Source: Trichococcus pasteurii (GTDB taxonomy: Bacteria > Bacillota > Bacilli > Lactobacillales > Aerococcaceae). From it: a stretch of DNA of 64,000 bases. The DNA is taken from positions 1 through 64,000 of the forward strand of contig NZ_FONM01000005.1 of assembly GCF_900112935.1 (NCBI RefSeq), in the 5' to 3' direction. The notes under the pieces are model-generated. The model saw only the letters and a program-made list of their open reading frames with translations. It ran no database searches and had not been told where the DNA came from. Position numbers and translations under genes: made by a program. This document shows positions 17,287 to 32,160 of this stretch, piece after piece. Positions within the stretch are counted from its first letter, which is position 1; each line of letters begins with the position of its first letter.

Positions 17287-17940
17287 ATGGATGTACAAAG
17301 CTATATGTCAACGGATTTAGTAACGATTCAACCTTCAACAAAAATCATCGAAGCTTTGGATCTGATGAAAGAGCACAAGATCCACCGTCTGCCGGTCGTA
17401 CAAGGCGAGACAATCGTAGGATTGATCACAGAGGGCATCATCGAACGCAATACGCCTTCCAGCATGACCAGCCTGGATATGCATGAAGTCAACTATCTGT
17501 TGAACAAAACGACAGTGGCCGACATCATGGAAAAACGCGTCGTGACAATCAACAAGGAAGCTCTTTTGGAAGAAGCGGCCGTAATGATGCGTGAGAATGG
17601 CATCAGTGTACTGCCGGTCGTCGAGACAGGCAACCGACTGATCGGCATCATCACCGAAAAGGATATCTTCTCCGCCTTCATCGATGTGCTGGGCTACTAC
17701 ACACCCGGCGTCCGTGTCGTCGTCAATATCCATGAAGACAAAAAAGGCGTCCTCGAAGACCTGACGGATATCTTCTCCGATGAGAACATCAATATCCAAC
17801 AGATTGCGACTTACCGCAAAATGGGCTATGTCCAAGTCGTCATCCAACTGGAAAGCAAAGACATCGACGGCATCCGCGCCAGACTGGAAGAACACGGCTA
17901 CGAAATCGGGTCGATCATCTACAAGCCCGAGAGAGTATAG
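17287..17940 (+). CDS. CBS-pair and ACT domain protein (AcuB-like), last gene of the liv operon
   Basis: 217 residues. Two CBS motifs occupy about residues 1-135 (MSTDLVTIQPSTKIIEALDLM and ADIMEKRVVTINKEALLEEAAVMM, each ending in the typical G-I-I/L-T-E). An ACT-like domain follows at about 140-217 (GVRVVVNIHEDKKGVLEDL). CBS pairs bind adenine nucleotides and ACT domains often bind amino acids. The gene lies 3 bases behind livF with GGAGG overlapping the livF end, so it is surely in the operon. A role as a nutrient- or energy-sensing regulator of the importer is inference. AcuB in Bacillus is linked to acetoin use, but that context is absent here. Confidence 0.85.
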   Translation: MDVQSYMSTDLVTIQPSTKIIEALDLMKEHKIHRLPVVQGETIVGLITEGIIERNTPSSMTSLDMHEVNYLLNKTTVADIMEKRVVTINKEALLEEAAVMMRENGISVLPVVETGNRLIGIITEKDIFSAFIDVLGYYTPGVRVVVNIHEDKKGVLEDLTDIFSDENINIQQIATYRKMGYVQVVIQLESKDIDGIRARLEEHGYEIGSIIYKPERV

Positions 17941-17948
17941 GATGTGAT

Positions 17949-18047
17949 GATTCGCGTTTAGATACCCGTACGTTGGAGCAAACGACTACCGTTCACCTCT
18001 TTTGTGGACGATAGTCGTTTGCGAAACGTTAGTGGTATCTGCGAATC
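17949..18047 (+). ncRNA. 99-nt extended hairpin element of unknown role
   Basis: Outer arms GATTCGC (17949-17955) plus AGATACC (17960-17966) pair with GGTATCT and GCGAATC (18034-18047), leaving a 4-base GTTT bulge. Inner arms GCAAACGACTA (17978-17988) and TAGTCGTTTGC (18012-18022) are perfect. The tip GTTCAC/GTGGAC pairs with one G-U and leaves a 7-base loop. It has no T-run of its own; a normal terminator follows 65 bases later. It could be a processed 3' UTR structure, a small RNA or a MITE remnant. Confidence 0.55.
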
Positions 18048-18111
18048 AGAACTCAACTACGAGGATACGAGTAACCTTGTTCAGTAACCGACATCATGCA
18101 ATTGAATAGAC

Positions 18112-18149
18112 CGCTCACTCCAACCAAAACGGAGTGAGCGTTTTTTTTT
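18112..18149 (+). terminator. Intrinsic terminator of the liv-CBS operon
   Basis: A perfect 10-bp stem CGCTCACTCC / GGAGTGAGCG with a 9-base loop, followed by nine Ts. Confidence 0.93.
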
Positions 18150-18218
18150 CAGGCAAATCATTTCTTTTATCACGTAATAAGTGTATAATTAGAGCATGAT
18201 AGATTGGAGGTTACATAA

Positions 18219-18755
18219 ATGAATAATGCACTTATAACAATTGTCTTGTATACGATCAAAGAGCAATATGTCAGTGAAAAAGCTTTTTATGCCAATCAAC
18301 TAGGGATCTCGCCGCAGAGCTGGGATCGCTGGAAAAAAGGAGAGCATGGTTTAAAACCCGAGAACATGCAGATCATTTCCAAATTGTTTACAGATTATGA
18401 ATGGATGCTTGTCCAGAAAGTTTGCCGCAATGCCGAAATTCTTCCCGAGGTGGCAGAGAACCCTGTAAGAGAATATCAATTCCTGAAGTATCAAGTCGCC
18501 AAAAAATGGATAGCGACGGATTTGGCCGATTTCAAATGGTACACCACCGATGAGACCGTCCATGATTCAGAAATCCATAGACCGGCAATCACCACACTCC
18601 GGCTCGAGTGCAACTATGATTTCTGGAGCTACAAAGATATCATCGATCTGCGTTTGCCTAGCATCATCCGTCATCAGATCGACTCGAAAAAGATCAATCT
18701 GCTTGAATGGTTCAATGAAAATACACCTGATACCATCACAAAAATTACTGAATAA
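18219..18755 (+). CDS. Uncharacterised protein with N-terminal HTH-like segment
   Basis: 178 residues. Residues 16-60 (AFYANQLGISPQSWDRWKKGEHGLKPENMQIISKLF) resemble a Cro/C1-type helix-turn-helix. The remainder (residues 75-178) is acidic, Trp/Tyr-containing and not recognised. It may be a regulator, but the HTH is only seen by pattern and no target is apparent. It is monocistronic, with a TTGGAGG ribosome binding site and its own terminator. Confidence 0.7.
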   Translation: MNNALITIVLYTIKEQYVSEKAFYANQLGISPQSWDRWKKGEHGLKPENMQIISKLFTDYEWMLVQKVCRNAEILPEVAENPVREYQFLKYQVAKKWIATDLADFKWYTTDETVHDSEIHRPAITTLRLECNYDFWSYKDIIDLRLPSIIRHQIDSKKINLLEWFNENTPDTITKITE

Positions 18756-18769
18756 TAGAATATAAACTG

Positions 18770-18800
18770 GAAAGCCGAGATGATATTATCTTGGCTTTTC
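18770..18800 (+). terminator. Intrinsic terminator
   Basis: AAAGCCGAGAT pairs with ATCTTGGCTTT around a 6-base loop, 15 bases after the preceding stop. Confidence 0.75.
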
Positions 18801-18900
18801 GTGTGTTTCAGCGTTAAGACTTACTTTTTGGCTGTGGATTGACGGCCAGTTGTGCTAAAATAGGCATAGCAAAAAATTACAGACCAGAAGAGGTAAGAAG

Positions 18901-19752
18901 ATGGAAATGAAAAAAAAATACTCCCATACACCTGAGCGGTACGCACAAAGACTGCGTTTCCTTGCGGGACTCTTGCTGGCGATGCTCTTTTTCACAGGAT
19001 GCACAACCGATGACGATGAACAGTCAAACAGTCAGCAGGATTCGACAACAAGCGCTCATTCCGAAGCATCACAATCCTCTTCCGAAGCTGCAGCTGACGA
19101 AGCCGAGTCCAAGGTGATCGTGACACCTGCAGCGTCATCAGCTGATTGGAATTTGGTATTGGTGAACAGAGAAAATCAACTTGCTGGAGAAATCGCGATG
19201 GAGTTCTATCTGACCGAGAGCGGTTATCCGATCGACAGAAGGATACAAGAACCTTATTTGCAACTGTTGGAAGCCGGTAAAGCTGCCGGAATGGATTTCA
19301 CGATGATTTCAGGTTACCGCTCCATCGAGCAACAGCAAGCCAACTATGACGTCAACTATCAAAATTATCTAGCCTCCGGTTTGTCGGAAGAAGAGGCGCG
19401 CACGAAAACAGAAGAATATATCGCCTTGCCTAATGCCAGTGAACACACAACCGGACTCGCAGTGGACATCACGTCGACTGCCTTAGCCAACCAAGAAGGC
19501 AACTCGGGTCTATTACCGGATCTGGAGAATTATCCTGAGGGGCTGTGGCTGAAAGAAAATGCACCCAAATTCGGTTTCGTCTTGCGCTATCCAAAAGCGA
19601 AAGAAGCCATCACCGGCATCAATTTTGAACCTTGGCATTTTCGGTATGTAGGCGTCGAAAACGCCATGTACATGGCGGAACAGAATCTGACGTTGGAAGA
19701 ATACATAGCAATCCTGAAGCAAAACGAAGCGCTCGGGAACAGCGAACAATAG
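18901..19752 (+). CDS. D-alanyl-D-alanine carboxypeptidase lipoprotein, VanY/M15B family
   Basis: 283 residues. It begins with a basic stretch and a hydrophobic segment ending in the lipobox FTGC near residue 34, then a Ser/Glu-rich linker of about 40 residues. The catalytic domain carries MISGYRS, the zinc-binding SEHTTGLAVDI (SxHxxGxAxD) and the second zinc motif EPWHFRY. These fit the VanY/DacB metallopeptidases that trim the terminal D-Ala from peptidoglycan stems outside the membrane. It lies 37 bases upstream of a glucosaminidase gene, forming a cell-wall hydrolase pair. Confidence 0.9.
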   Translation: MEMKKKYSHTPERYAQRLRFLAGLLLAMLFFTGCTTDDDEQSNSQQDSTTSAHSEASQSSSEAAADEAESKVIVTPAASSADWNLVLVNRENQLAGEIAMEFYLTESGYPIDRRIQEPYLQLLEAGKAAGMDFTMISGYRSIEQQQANYDVNYQNYLASGLSEEEARTKTEEYIALPNASEHTTGLAVDITSTALANQEGNSGLLPDLENYPEGLWLKENAPKFGFVLRYPKAKEAITGINFEPWHFRYVGVENAMYMAEQNLTLEEYIAILKQNEALGNSEQ

Positions 19753-19789
19753 CAGTCAAAGCAGCTCAACAAAACAGACGGAGGAACAT

Positions 19790-20410
19790 ATGGCACGAAA
19801 AAGAAAGCGGACTCGAAAACAACCGCAATCTGCACCCGCTAAAGCCGTCAAGATATTATTTTTCTTGCTGATCAGTTTTATGGCCAGTCTGTCGCTGATC
19901 GGTGATTTTTCTCCGATTGTGCCGGAAATCCCGGAGTACGGCAATAATCAGGGGACGGACTTCATCAGCAATATCGCCCCTGCCGCACAGCAGATGCAAG
20001 CGAATTACGGTGTCCACGCCAGCATCAGCATCGCTCAAGCGATCCTCGAATCGGATTGGGGGGAGAGCGAATTGTCCGCTGTCTACAACAATCTTTACGG
20101 CATGAAGGGCGATAACCCGGAAAACACGGTCCTCTTGACTACCAGTGAATACTACAACGGCGAGTGGGTCACCATCCAAGCGAACTTCAGGGTATACGGC
20201 AGCTGGGCAGAATCGGTCCAGGACCATGCACTGCTTTTCGTCAACGGTACGACTTGGGATCCGAATCAATACGCTCCTGTTCTGCAGGCAACCACATACC
20301 AAGAAGCGGCCCAAGCTCTCCAGGATTGCGGTTATGCGACCGATCCGGATTATGCCGCAAAATTGATAGCGGTCATCGAACAGAACGCACTTTATGAATA
20401 TGATAATTGA
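19790..20410 (+). CDS. GH73 endo-beta-N-acetylglucosaminidase, membrane-anchored
   Basis: 206 residues. A very basic N-terminus (MARKRKRTRKQ) precedes one membrane anchor at residues 22-42. The GH73 domain has ISIAQAILESDWGESELS (catalytic Glu in AILESDWG), NNLYGMKG, YNGEWVTIQANFRVYGSWAESVQDHA and the closing YATDPDYAAKLIAVIE. The enzyme cleaves glycan strands in the wall. It has no SH3 or LysM wall-binding domain, so it probably acts near the membrane. It is co-transcribed with the upstream VanY-like gene (GGAGGA ribosome binding site) and ends at a terminator. Confidence 0.9.
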   Translation: MARKRKRTRKQPQSAPAKAVKILFFLLISFMASLSLIGDFSPIVPEIPEYGNNQGTDFISNIAPAAQQMQANYGVHASISIAQAILESDWGESELSAVYNNLYGMKGDNPENTVLLTTSEYYNGEWVTIQANFRVYGSWAESVQDHALLFVNGTTWDPNQYAPVLQATTYQEAAQALQDCGYATDPDYAAKLIAVIEQNALYEYDN

Positions 20411-20424
20411 AAGATGCAAACACA

Positions 20425-20479
20425 AACGCGCGGACAGGCTGGCCCTTTTAGTAGGGCGGCCGTTGTCTGCGCGTTTTTC
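20425..20479 (+). terminator. Intrinsic terminator after the wall-hydrolase pair
   Basis: AACGCGCGGACA pairs with TGTCTGCGCGTT (11 of 12), with further GCCC/GGGC pairing inside, then TTTTT. Confidence 0.85.
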
Positions 20480-20624
20480 TGCCTATGCACCCCCAGTTCT
20501 GACCAAAATTCGACAAACGGACAGTTTTTGCATGGCGACATCCGTCGAATATAGTGATAAAATGATTTGGTAAAGACTTTTTTAACAAATTCTAATGAAA
20601 AATCCAAGAGAGTAGTGTGATCAC

Positions 20625-21755
20625 ATGCCGAATCAAATTTTACCCGGGAAAACAATCGGTATTATTGGCGGAGGACATGTCGCCCGTATGATTGCTTTGG
20701 AAGCCAAAAAAATGGGCTACCAAATAGGCATCTTGGACGCCGATTCTGCCTGTCCGGCTGGGCAAATAGCTGATTGGCAGATAACCAAGAAATATACGGA
20801 TTTCGATGCGCTCACGGACCTCGCCGCTAAATCGGACGTCCTGACTTTTGAATCCGAAGCCGTGGATACGATGTTGCTGACGCAAATCAATCCTTATATC
20901 GCCATACCGCAGGATCCGGACAGCCTTTCGATCACCCAGGACCGGTTGATCGAAAAAGCGTTTCTGGAATCCTTGAACATCAACGTAACGCCTTACGCGA
21001 CGATAACCGCCATCGAAGACATGGAAGAAGCCGTCAAAAGCATCGGCTTTCCGTGTGTGCTGAAGCCGATCCGTGTTGAAGCGGCTACGCCGGTGCAGCA
21101 TCTTTTGTACAGTGAAGAGGACTTTGGAAGGGCGTCAGCCTTGCTCAAAAAAGGAACGTGCATTTTGGAGGCTTGGATCCCCTTCGAGATGGAGTTGGCC
21201 ATTACGGTCGCACAGGACGCGAATAATGTGTTCACGTCATTCCCTGTCACGGAAACAGTCTACCGGGAGCAAAAACTGGTGAAGACCATCACCCCTGCAC
21301 GCGTAGGAGGAAATATCCAGAAAGAAATGGAGCACATCGGCAAGCTGGCTGCGAAGGCCATGAATCTGACCGGAATTTTGACGATCGAGACATTCATGAC
21401 TTCATCGGGTTCCCTCTATGTGAACCGTTTGGTCGTCCGCCCGCACCATTCGTGCAATTATTCGCTGGATGGCTGCAGCATCTCTCAATATGAAGTCCTG
21501 GTCCGCTGCATCTGTGGGTTGCCCATTCCGGAAATCCAGCTGTACGATACAAGCGTGACTTTCAATATCATGGAAGAAAAACTTGATGAAGCGTTGATTC
21601 TCTTGCTGACCAAACCGGATTGGCATTTCCATTTTTATGGAAAAAAAGAACACCGCGCGAAACGGAAAATGGGGCATGTCACATTATTGGGTGACAGCCC
21701 GGATATCCTCATCAACGAATTGGAAGAACATGGCTTATTAGAATCGACAGAGTAA
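20625..21755 (+). CDS. PurK-like ATP-grasp protein with degenerate active site
   Basis: 376 residues with the whole N5-CAIR synthetase (PurK) architecture: an N-terminal Rossmann-like part (IGIIGGGHVARMIALEAKKMG), a central ATP-grasp and a C-terminal lobe. Key places deviate. TFEFENV is TFESEAV near residue 75. The Gly-rich ATP loop normally GYDGKGQ is IRVEAATPVQ near residue 147. The metal-binding NEIAPRPHNSGH is NRLVVRPHHSCNYS near residue 266, losing the conserved Glu. There is no purE next to it; a GntR gene follows. It may be a paralogue with a different acid or amine substrate, or inactive as PurK. The fold assignment is secure; the function is not. Confidence 0.8.
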   Translation: MPNQILPGKTIGIIGGGHVARMIALEAKKMGYQIGILDADSACPAGQIADWQITKKYTDFDALTDLAAKSDVLTFESEAVDTMLLTQINPYIAIPQDPDSLSITQDRLIEKAFLESLNINVTPYATITAIEDMEEAVKSIGFPCVLKPIRVEAATPVQHLLYSEEDFGRASALLKKGTCILEAWIPFEMELAITVAQDANNVFTSFPVTETVYREQKLVKTITPARVGGNIQKEMEHIGKLAAKAMNLTGILTIETFMTSSGSLYVNRLVVRPHHSCNYSLDGCSISQYEVLVRCICGLPIPEIQLYDTSVTFNIMEEKLDEALILLLTKPDWHFHFYGKKEHRAKRKMGHVTLLGDSPDILINELEEHGLLESTE

Positions 21756-21796
21756 CGGAAGCTGGTGGCCGCTCTCTGATGTGAAGGAAGGGTTTA

Positions 21797-22456
21797 ATGA
21801 TGGAGGATAGACTATTCAATAAAGCATATGACTACATAAAAGATAAAATCGACAGCAATTGCTGGCCGCCGGGAACCAAAATTACCGAACAGCTCATTTC
21901 GGAAGCTTTGTTCATGAGCCGGACACCGATCCGTACAGCGCTGCTTCTGTTGGAGGAAGAAGGCCTGGTGAAATCCATTCCCTATAAAGGCTATATCGTA
22001 GCTGAAAAAAAGATCTCCAATGAAGGCTTATTGGAGCGCTTGGAACTTATCGCAGGGCTCGTCATGAATTACCTGCAGTATCTGAAGGAAAACGACATCG
22101 CCTTGGACTATGAGGAATTTGAAAAGATACTCGAAAGACAAGTGGAATACCTGAGTTACCGGGATGCGACCGGCTATTTCACGAATGAATACAGACTCTT
22201 TGAGATGTTTATCGCTGAAAGCGATAATCAATTCCTGAAAAAAGTGATCTTGACGACCGCTCGAGACATCCACGGCACTTATTCCGACAACAGTGACTTG
22301 ATGGATGAAGAACGCTATCAAAGCGAAGCGCAATTATTAGCTCTCTATCAGGAAGTAAGCCTCTGCATCCGCGACAAAGATTACGACAAGATGGGGGAAT
22401 ACATCCTCTTCTTCTTCGAAACGTTGAAAGACTCCAACGATAGCTTGGCTCAGTAA
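21797..22456 (+). CDS. GntR-family transcriptional regulator (FadR/FCD-like)
   Basis: 219 residues. The winged-helix N-terminus (AYDYIKDKIDSNCWPPGTKITEQLISEALFMSRTPIRTALLLLEEEGLV) is classic GntR. The C-terminal about 140 residues are all-helical and resemble an FCD-type effector domain, though without a clear metal-binding His set. It lies 41 bases after the PurK-like gene with an AAGGAAGG ribosome binding site and is probably co-transcribed. Its targets are not apparent; the PurK-like gene is the natural candidate. Confidence 0.88.
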   Translation: MMEDRLFNKAYDYIKDKIDSNCWPPGTKITEQLISEALFMSRTPIRTALLLLEEEGLVKSIPYKGYIVAEKKISNEGLLERLELIAGLVMNYLQYLKENDIALDYEEFEKILERQVEYLSYRDATGYFTNEYRLFEMFIAESDNQFLKKVILTTARDIHGTYSDNSDLMDEERYQSEAQLLALYQEVSLCIRDKDYDKMGEYILFFFETLKDSNDSLAQ

Positions 22457-22516
22457 GGGCGATTTATCCTTTCCGAAGGGCTAACCCTTGAAGCTAGCCA
22501 TCATTTTTGTAAAAAG

Positions 22517-22564
22517 AAGTCCTGCCGCTGAATCAACCAAATGATTCAGCGGCAGGACTTTTAT
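22517..22564. terminator. Bidirectional terminator between the GntR gene and a small membrane protein gene
   Basis: A perfect stem of about 19 bp (AAGTCCTGCCGCTGAATCA and its complement) closes a short loop, with A-rich sequence on the left and TTTT on the right. Confidence 0.88.
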
Positions 22565-22603
22565 GTTGGATGGCTCAGTAGCCATATAGAAGCAAATGGA
22601 GGA

Positions 22604-22834
22604 TCAGTCCCGCCTTGATGCACGGGGGGAGATGACGCCGCCACTGGTGCTGACAGGCGTGGCGTAGACTTTATTGCTTTCCGGATCCGACACCAGCAAC
22701 TGTTGTTCCCGAGAATCACGGATACCTTGTGCCACTTCCCTGGAAAGGGCCTGAGAATAGGGGATCTGGAACGACCAAATCATTAAGATGACAAACAAAC
22801 TTACCAGATAAAACGCCAACCCTTTTTTTGTCAT
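22604..22834 (-). CDS. Small single-pass membrane protein, unknown function
   Basis: 76 residues from the ATG at 22834, with AAGGGGTGG 5 bases upstream; an in-frame GTG at 22843 lies inside that ribosome binding site and is rejected. One membrane segment occupies residues 5-25 (GLAFYLVSLFVILMIWSFQI). A short polar tail with VYATPVSTSGG follows. I do not recognise the family. The clear ribosome binding site and a shared bidirectional terminator support a real gene. Confidence 0.65.
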   Translation of the reverse strand: MTKKGLAFYLVSLFVILMIWSFQIPYSQALSREVAQGIRDSREQQLLVSDPESNKVYATPVSTSGGVISPRASRRD

Positions 22835-23172
22835 GAAATCCACCCCTTAGGCTAATATCAAACAGGTTTCTATCGGTATGCTGACTACTGTCTTCATTGT
22901 AACCCCTGACATCAGGAAAAGGAAGTTATTTTGCCGTAAACAAACGAAAAGCATGGCATAATAGGGGGAAAAGAAACTGGATCGCTTATAGGGGAACACA
23001 GGGTAAAAACTATCTAAAATATCAGGGGATTCATTGATAGCCACGCTCTAAAATGATAGACTAAACCATGATGCAAATCAGAATCGATAAGGCCGCACCA
23101 TCGCCTTAGACCAATAAAAAAAGTACCCATACACACTCCGAAACAAAGGCAACAAAAGAAAGGATGGCAATT
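22835..23172. other. Intergenic stretch upstream of pcrA
   Basis: 338 bases between the divergent small membrane gene and pcrA. I see no gene, RNA or repeat; a CATAAT near 22954 is the only weak promoter-like match. Confidence 0.4.
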
Positions 23173-28622
<5,450 letters not shown>

Positions 28623-28760
28623 CAGAGAGCAGCATGTGCCTGTTTTCAGAAAATGACTGAAACATGCGAAAACTCCCACAAACCGATGATTTTTATGCTA
28701 AAATGAATAGGTATGTAAAAAAACGATGACTACACAAAACGACAGAAAGAAGGGTATTAC

Positions 28761-29066
28761 ATGGCAATCACTGAAGAGCAAGTGCGTCACGTAGCAAAAC
28801 TGGCCAAGCTGGAATTCGCTCCTCACGAAATTAAACACTTTACAGAACAATTGGGCGACATCATCGACATGGTGGAACAATTGGAAGCAGTCGATACAAC
28901 GGATGTACCCGTGACTTCCCATGGCTATGCATTGAAGAATGTCATGCGTGAGGATGTAGCGGAACCTGGTACGGATCGCGACCTCTTATTCAAAAACGTC
29001 AAGACAGCCGAAGACGGCATGATCCAAGTGCCGGCAATTTTAGATAACGAGGTGGAAGGCGCATGA
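28761..29066 (+). CDS. gatC: Asp-tRNA(Asn)/Glu-tRNA(Gln) amidotransferase subunit C
   Basis: 101 residues. It starts [18 protein letters not shown] and contains [20 protein letters not shown], both GatC hallmarks. GatC stabilises the GatA-GatB interface of the transamidosome. The ribosome binding site is AAGAAGGG. It overlaps gatA by the ATGA at 29063-29066. An extended -10 (TGCTAAAAT) about 60 bases upstream probably starts the operon. Confidence 0.96.
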   Translation: MAITEEQVRHVAKLAKLEFAPHEIKHFTEQLGDIIDMVEQLEAVDTTDVPVTSHGYALKNVMREDVAEPGTDRDLLFKNVKTAEDGMIQVPAILDNEVEGA

Positions 29067-30517
29067 GTATTTTCAATGAAACGCTAACGAGCCTGCATGA
29101 AGGTTTAGTCAACAAAGAATTCTCTTCCGTGGAATTGACTCAAGCAGCCTTCAAACGCATCGCTGAAACAGACGGAAAAGTCGAAGCATTCTTGGCTTTG
29201 AACGAAGAAGGCGCCTTGAAACAAGCGCAAGCAGCTGACGAAAAAGGCTATGCTGACGGCAATGTCCTGAACGGTATTCCTTTAGGGATCAAAGACAACA
29301 TCGTCACAGAAGGCGTGACAACAACAGCGGCTAGCCGTATGTTGGGCGACTTCATGCCGATCTATGACGCAACAGTCGTCACGAAATTGAAGGAAGCCGG
29401 CGCTGTAAACGTCGGAAAACTGAACATGGACGAATTTGCCATGGGCGGAAGTACGGAAAACTCCTACTACAAAAAAACCAAAAATGCTTGGGATCTGACC
29501 AAAGTTCCCGGCGGATCATCCGGTGGTTCCGCTGCGGCGGTTGCCAGCGGCGAAGTTGTCGCTTCCTTGGGTTCCGATACAGGCGGAAGTATCCGCCAAC
29601 CGGCTGCCTTCAACGGCATCGTCGGCATGAAACCGACATACGGCCGCGTATCCCGTTACGGCTTGATCGCATTTGCGTCCAGCCTTGACCAAATCGGCCC
29701 GATGACGCGCAACGTAACCGACAACGCTTTGTTGTTGGAAGCGATCAGCGGCTACGATAAGAGAGACTCCACCAGCTTAAACATGGAAGTGCCGAAATTC
29801 AGCGCGAACCTGAACGGAAAAGTTGCGGGCATGAAGATCGCCTTGCCGAAGGAATATTTCCAAGAGGGCGTATCCGTTGAAATCCAAGAGGCTGTAAGAA
29901 AAGCAGCTGCCCAATTCGAAGAAATGGGCGCTACCGTGGAAGAAGTCAGCATGCCGACTTTGGCTTACGGAATCCCTGCTTACTACATCATCGCTTCTTC
30001 GGAAGCATCTTCCAACCTGCAACGTTTCGACGGCGTGCGTTACGGCTACCGCGCAGACAATGTGAACTCATTGGAAGAATTGTACATCAAGAGCCGTTCC
30101 GAAGGTTTCGGGATGGAAGTGAAACGCCGCATCATGTTGGGATCCTTCTCATTGAGCGCCGGTTTCTACGATGCTTACTTCAAAAAAGCGGGTCAGGTCC
30201 GCACGCTGATCAAACGCGACTTCGCGAACATCTTCGCAGGCTACGATCTGATTCTGGGACCTACCACTACAACGACTGCCTTCGGAATCGGCGAAAAGAA
30301 CGACGATCCGTTGGCTATGTACATGGATGACTTGTTGACCGTAACAATCAACTTGGCGGGCGTTCCGGCCATTTCCGTTCCTGGCGGCTTCTCGGCTGAC
30401 GGCATGCCGATCGGTATCCAATTGATCGGTAACTACTTCGAAGAAGCAAAAATCTATCAAGCCGCGTTTGCATTGGAACAAGCGAACGATTATATTGACC
30501 AACACCCAAACCTGTAG
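29063..30517 (+). CDS. gatA: Asp-tRNA(Asn)/Glu-tRNA(Gln) amidotransferase subunit A
   Basis: 484 residues. Amidase-signature catalytic triad Lys ([10 protein letters not shown]), cis-Ser ([15 protein letters not shown]) and nucleophile Ser ([16 protein letters not shown]) are intact. GatA releases ammonia from glutamine and passes it to GatB to turn Glu-tRNA(Gln) or Asp-tRNA(Asn) into the cognate amide. It is in operon gatCAB, 12 bases before gatB. Confidence 0.97.
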   Translation: MSIFNETLTSLHEGLVNKEFSSVELTQAAFKRIAETDGKVEAFLALNEEGALKQAQAADEKGYADGNVLNGIPLGIKDNIVTEGVTTTAASRMLGDFMPIYDATVVTKLKEAGAVNVGKLNMDEFAMGGSTENSYYKKTKNAWDLTKVPGGSSGGSAAAVASGEVVASLGSDTGGSIRQPAAFNGIVGMKPTYGRVSRYGLIAFASSLDQIGPMTRNVTDNALLLEAISGYDKRDSTSLNMEVPKFSANLNGKVAGMKIALPKEYFQEGVSVEIQEAVRKAAAQFEEMGATVEEVSMPTLAYGIPAYYIIASSEASSNLQRFDGVRYGYRADNVNSLEELYIKSRSEGFGMEVKRRIMLGSFSLSAGFYDAYFKKAGQVRTLIKRDFANIFAGYDLILGPTTTTTAFGIGEKNDDPLAMYMDDLLTVTINLAGVPAISVPGGFSADGMPIGIQLIGNYFEEAKIYQAAFALEQANDYIDQHPNL

Positions 30518-30529
30518 GAGGAAAACATT

Positions 30530-31960
30530 ATGAATTATGAAACAGTCATCGGACTGGAAGTCCATGTGGAATTGAAAACTGAATCAAAAATGTTCTCCCC
30601 ATCTCCAGCACACTTTGGGGCAGAACCGAACACAAACACAAACGTCATCGACTGGGGCTACCCAGGCGTCTTGCCGGTCATCAACAAAGGCGCAGTCGAA
30701 TTCTGCATGAAGGCCGCTTTGGCTTTGAACTGCGAAATCTCGACAGAAACGCATTTTGACCGCAAAAACTACTTCTACCCGGACAATCCGAAAGCATACC
30801 AAATTTCGCAATTGGATAACCCGATCGGCCATGACGGCTGGGTTGAAATCGAAGTGGAAGGCGTCAAGAAAAAGATCCGCATCGAGCGCGTCCATCTTGA
30901 AGAAGATGCCGGCAAAAACATGCACGGATCGGACGGCTATTCCTATGTCGATTTGAACCGTCAAGGAACGCCATTGATCGAAATCGTATCGGAAGCGGAT
31001 ATGCGCTCTCCGGAAGAGGCTTATGCCTATCTGGATGCCGTACGCCAAATCATCATGTACACAGACGTATCCGATGTGAAGATGGAAGAAGGCTCCATGC
31101 GTTGCGATGCCAACATTTCCATCCGTCCATTCGGCCAAGAAAAATTCGGTACGAAGACGGAATTGAAGAACCTGAACTCCTTCAACTTCGTCCGCAGAGG
31201 TTTGGCTCATGAAGAAAAACGCCAAGCACAAGTATTGAATGCTGGCGGCGTCATCCAACAAGAAACACGCCGTTTCGATGAAACAACCGGCGAAACGATC
31301 CTGATGCGTGTCAAGGAAGGCGAAAGTGATTACCGCTACTTCCCGGAACCGGATCTGCCAGGGTTGACCATTTCCCAAGAATGGATCGACCGCGTAAAAG
31401 CATCCATCCCAGAAATGCCTGCAAAACGCCGTCAAAGATACATTTCTGAATACGATCTGCCTGAGTACGATGCAATGGTATTGACACTTTCGAAAGAAAT
31501 GTCCGACTTCTTCGAAGGCACCATCGCTGCCGGCGCCGATGCCAAATTGGCTTCCAACTGGTTGATGGGCGAAGTTTCCGCCTACCTGAACAGCGAAAAA
31601 GTGGAACTGGCCGACACGAAACTGACGCCAGCTAACCTTGCCGGCATGATCACGTTGATCGAAGACGGCACCATCAGCACGAAGATCGCCAAGAAAGTCT
31701 TCCGCCTGTTGGCAACAAAAGGCGGCGACGCCAAAGCAGTCGTTGAATCAGAAGGCCTGATCCAAATGAGCGATCCATCGCAACTATTGCCGATCATCAA
31801 CGCCGTTTTGGACAACAGCCAACAATCCGTTGACGACTTCAAAGCCGGAAAAGACCGCGCCAAAGGCTTCCTCGTAGGCCAAATCATGAAACAAACCAAA
31901 GGCCAAGCCAACCCAGGCATGGTCAACCAACTACTCGCGCAGGAGTTAGAAAAAAGATAG
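30530..31960 (+). CDS. gatB: Asp-tRNA(Asn)/Glu-tRNA(Gln) amidotransferase subunit B
   Basis: 476 residues of usual length. The N-terminal kinase-like domain ([45 protein letters not shown]) carries the metal and ATP sites. A C-terminal helical YqeY-like domain ([41 protein letters not shown]) binds the tRNA. Ribosome binding site AGGAGG. It is the last gene of gatCAB; no strong terminator follows at once, but several hairpins do. Confidence 0.97.
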   Translation: MNYETVIGLEVHVELKTESKMFSPSPAHFGAEPNTNTNVIDWGYPGVLPVINKGAVEFCMKAALALNCEISTETHFDRKNYFYPDNPKAYQISQLDNPIGHDGWVEIEVEGVKKKIRIERVHLEEDAGKNMHGSDGYSYVDLNRQGTPLIEIVSEADMRSPEEAYAYLDAVRQIIMYTDVSDVKMEEGSMRCDANISIRPFGQEKFGTKTELKNLNSFNFVRRGLAHEEKRQAQVLNAGGVIQQETRRFDETTGETILMRVKEGESDYRYFPEPDLPGLTISQEWIDRVKASIPEMPAKRRQRYISEYDLPEYDAMVLTLSKEMSDFFEGTIAAGADAKLASNWLMGEVSAYLNSEKVELADTKLTPANLAGMITLIEDGTISTKIAKKVFRLLATKGGDAKAVVESEGLIQMSDPSQLLPIINAVLDNSQQSVDDFKAGKDRAKGFLVGQIMKQTKGQANPGMVNQLLAQELEKR

Positions 31961-32160
31961 AGCGAGATGAATCCCGCTCTAGGAATCGAGCACTAAGAGG
32001 ATATTACGAGAACGGCCGCTTTTTGGACGTGACGTAATGTCAGCTTAGGCACTCAAACGTCACAGTGCGACGTTTGAGGTCTTTGGCAATCTTTGTACCA
32101 AGAGAATTGATGCTCATTATTCTCGGGATTCAGAACGCGTTTGCGTTTGAACACATTCCA
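31961..32160 (+). other. Structured gap downstream of gatB
   Basis: No gene. It contains AGAGCG/CGCTCT just after the stop, a perfect 10-bp hairpin CTCAAACGTC/GACGTTTGAG at 32052-32078, and GAGAAT..ATTCTC at about 32101-32124. It leads to the terminator at 32160. This could be a long 3' UTR or a small RNA. Confidence 0.4.
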
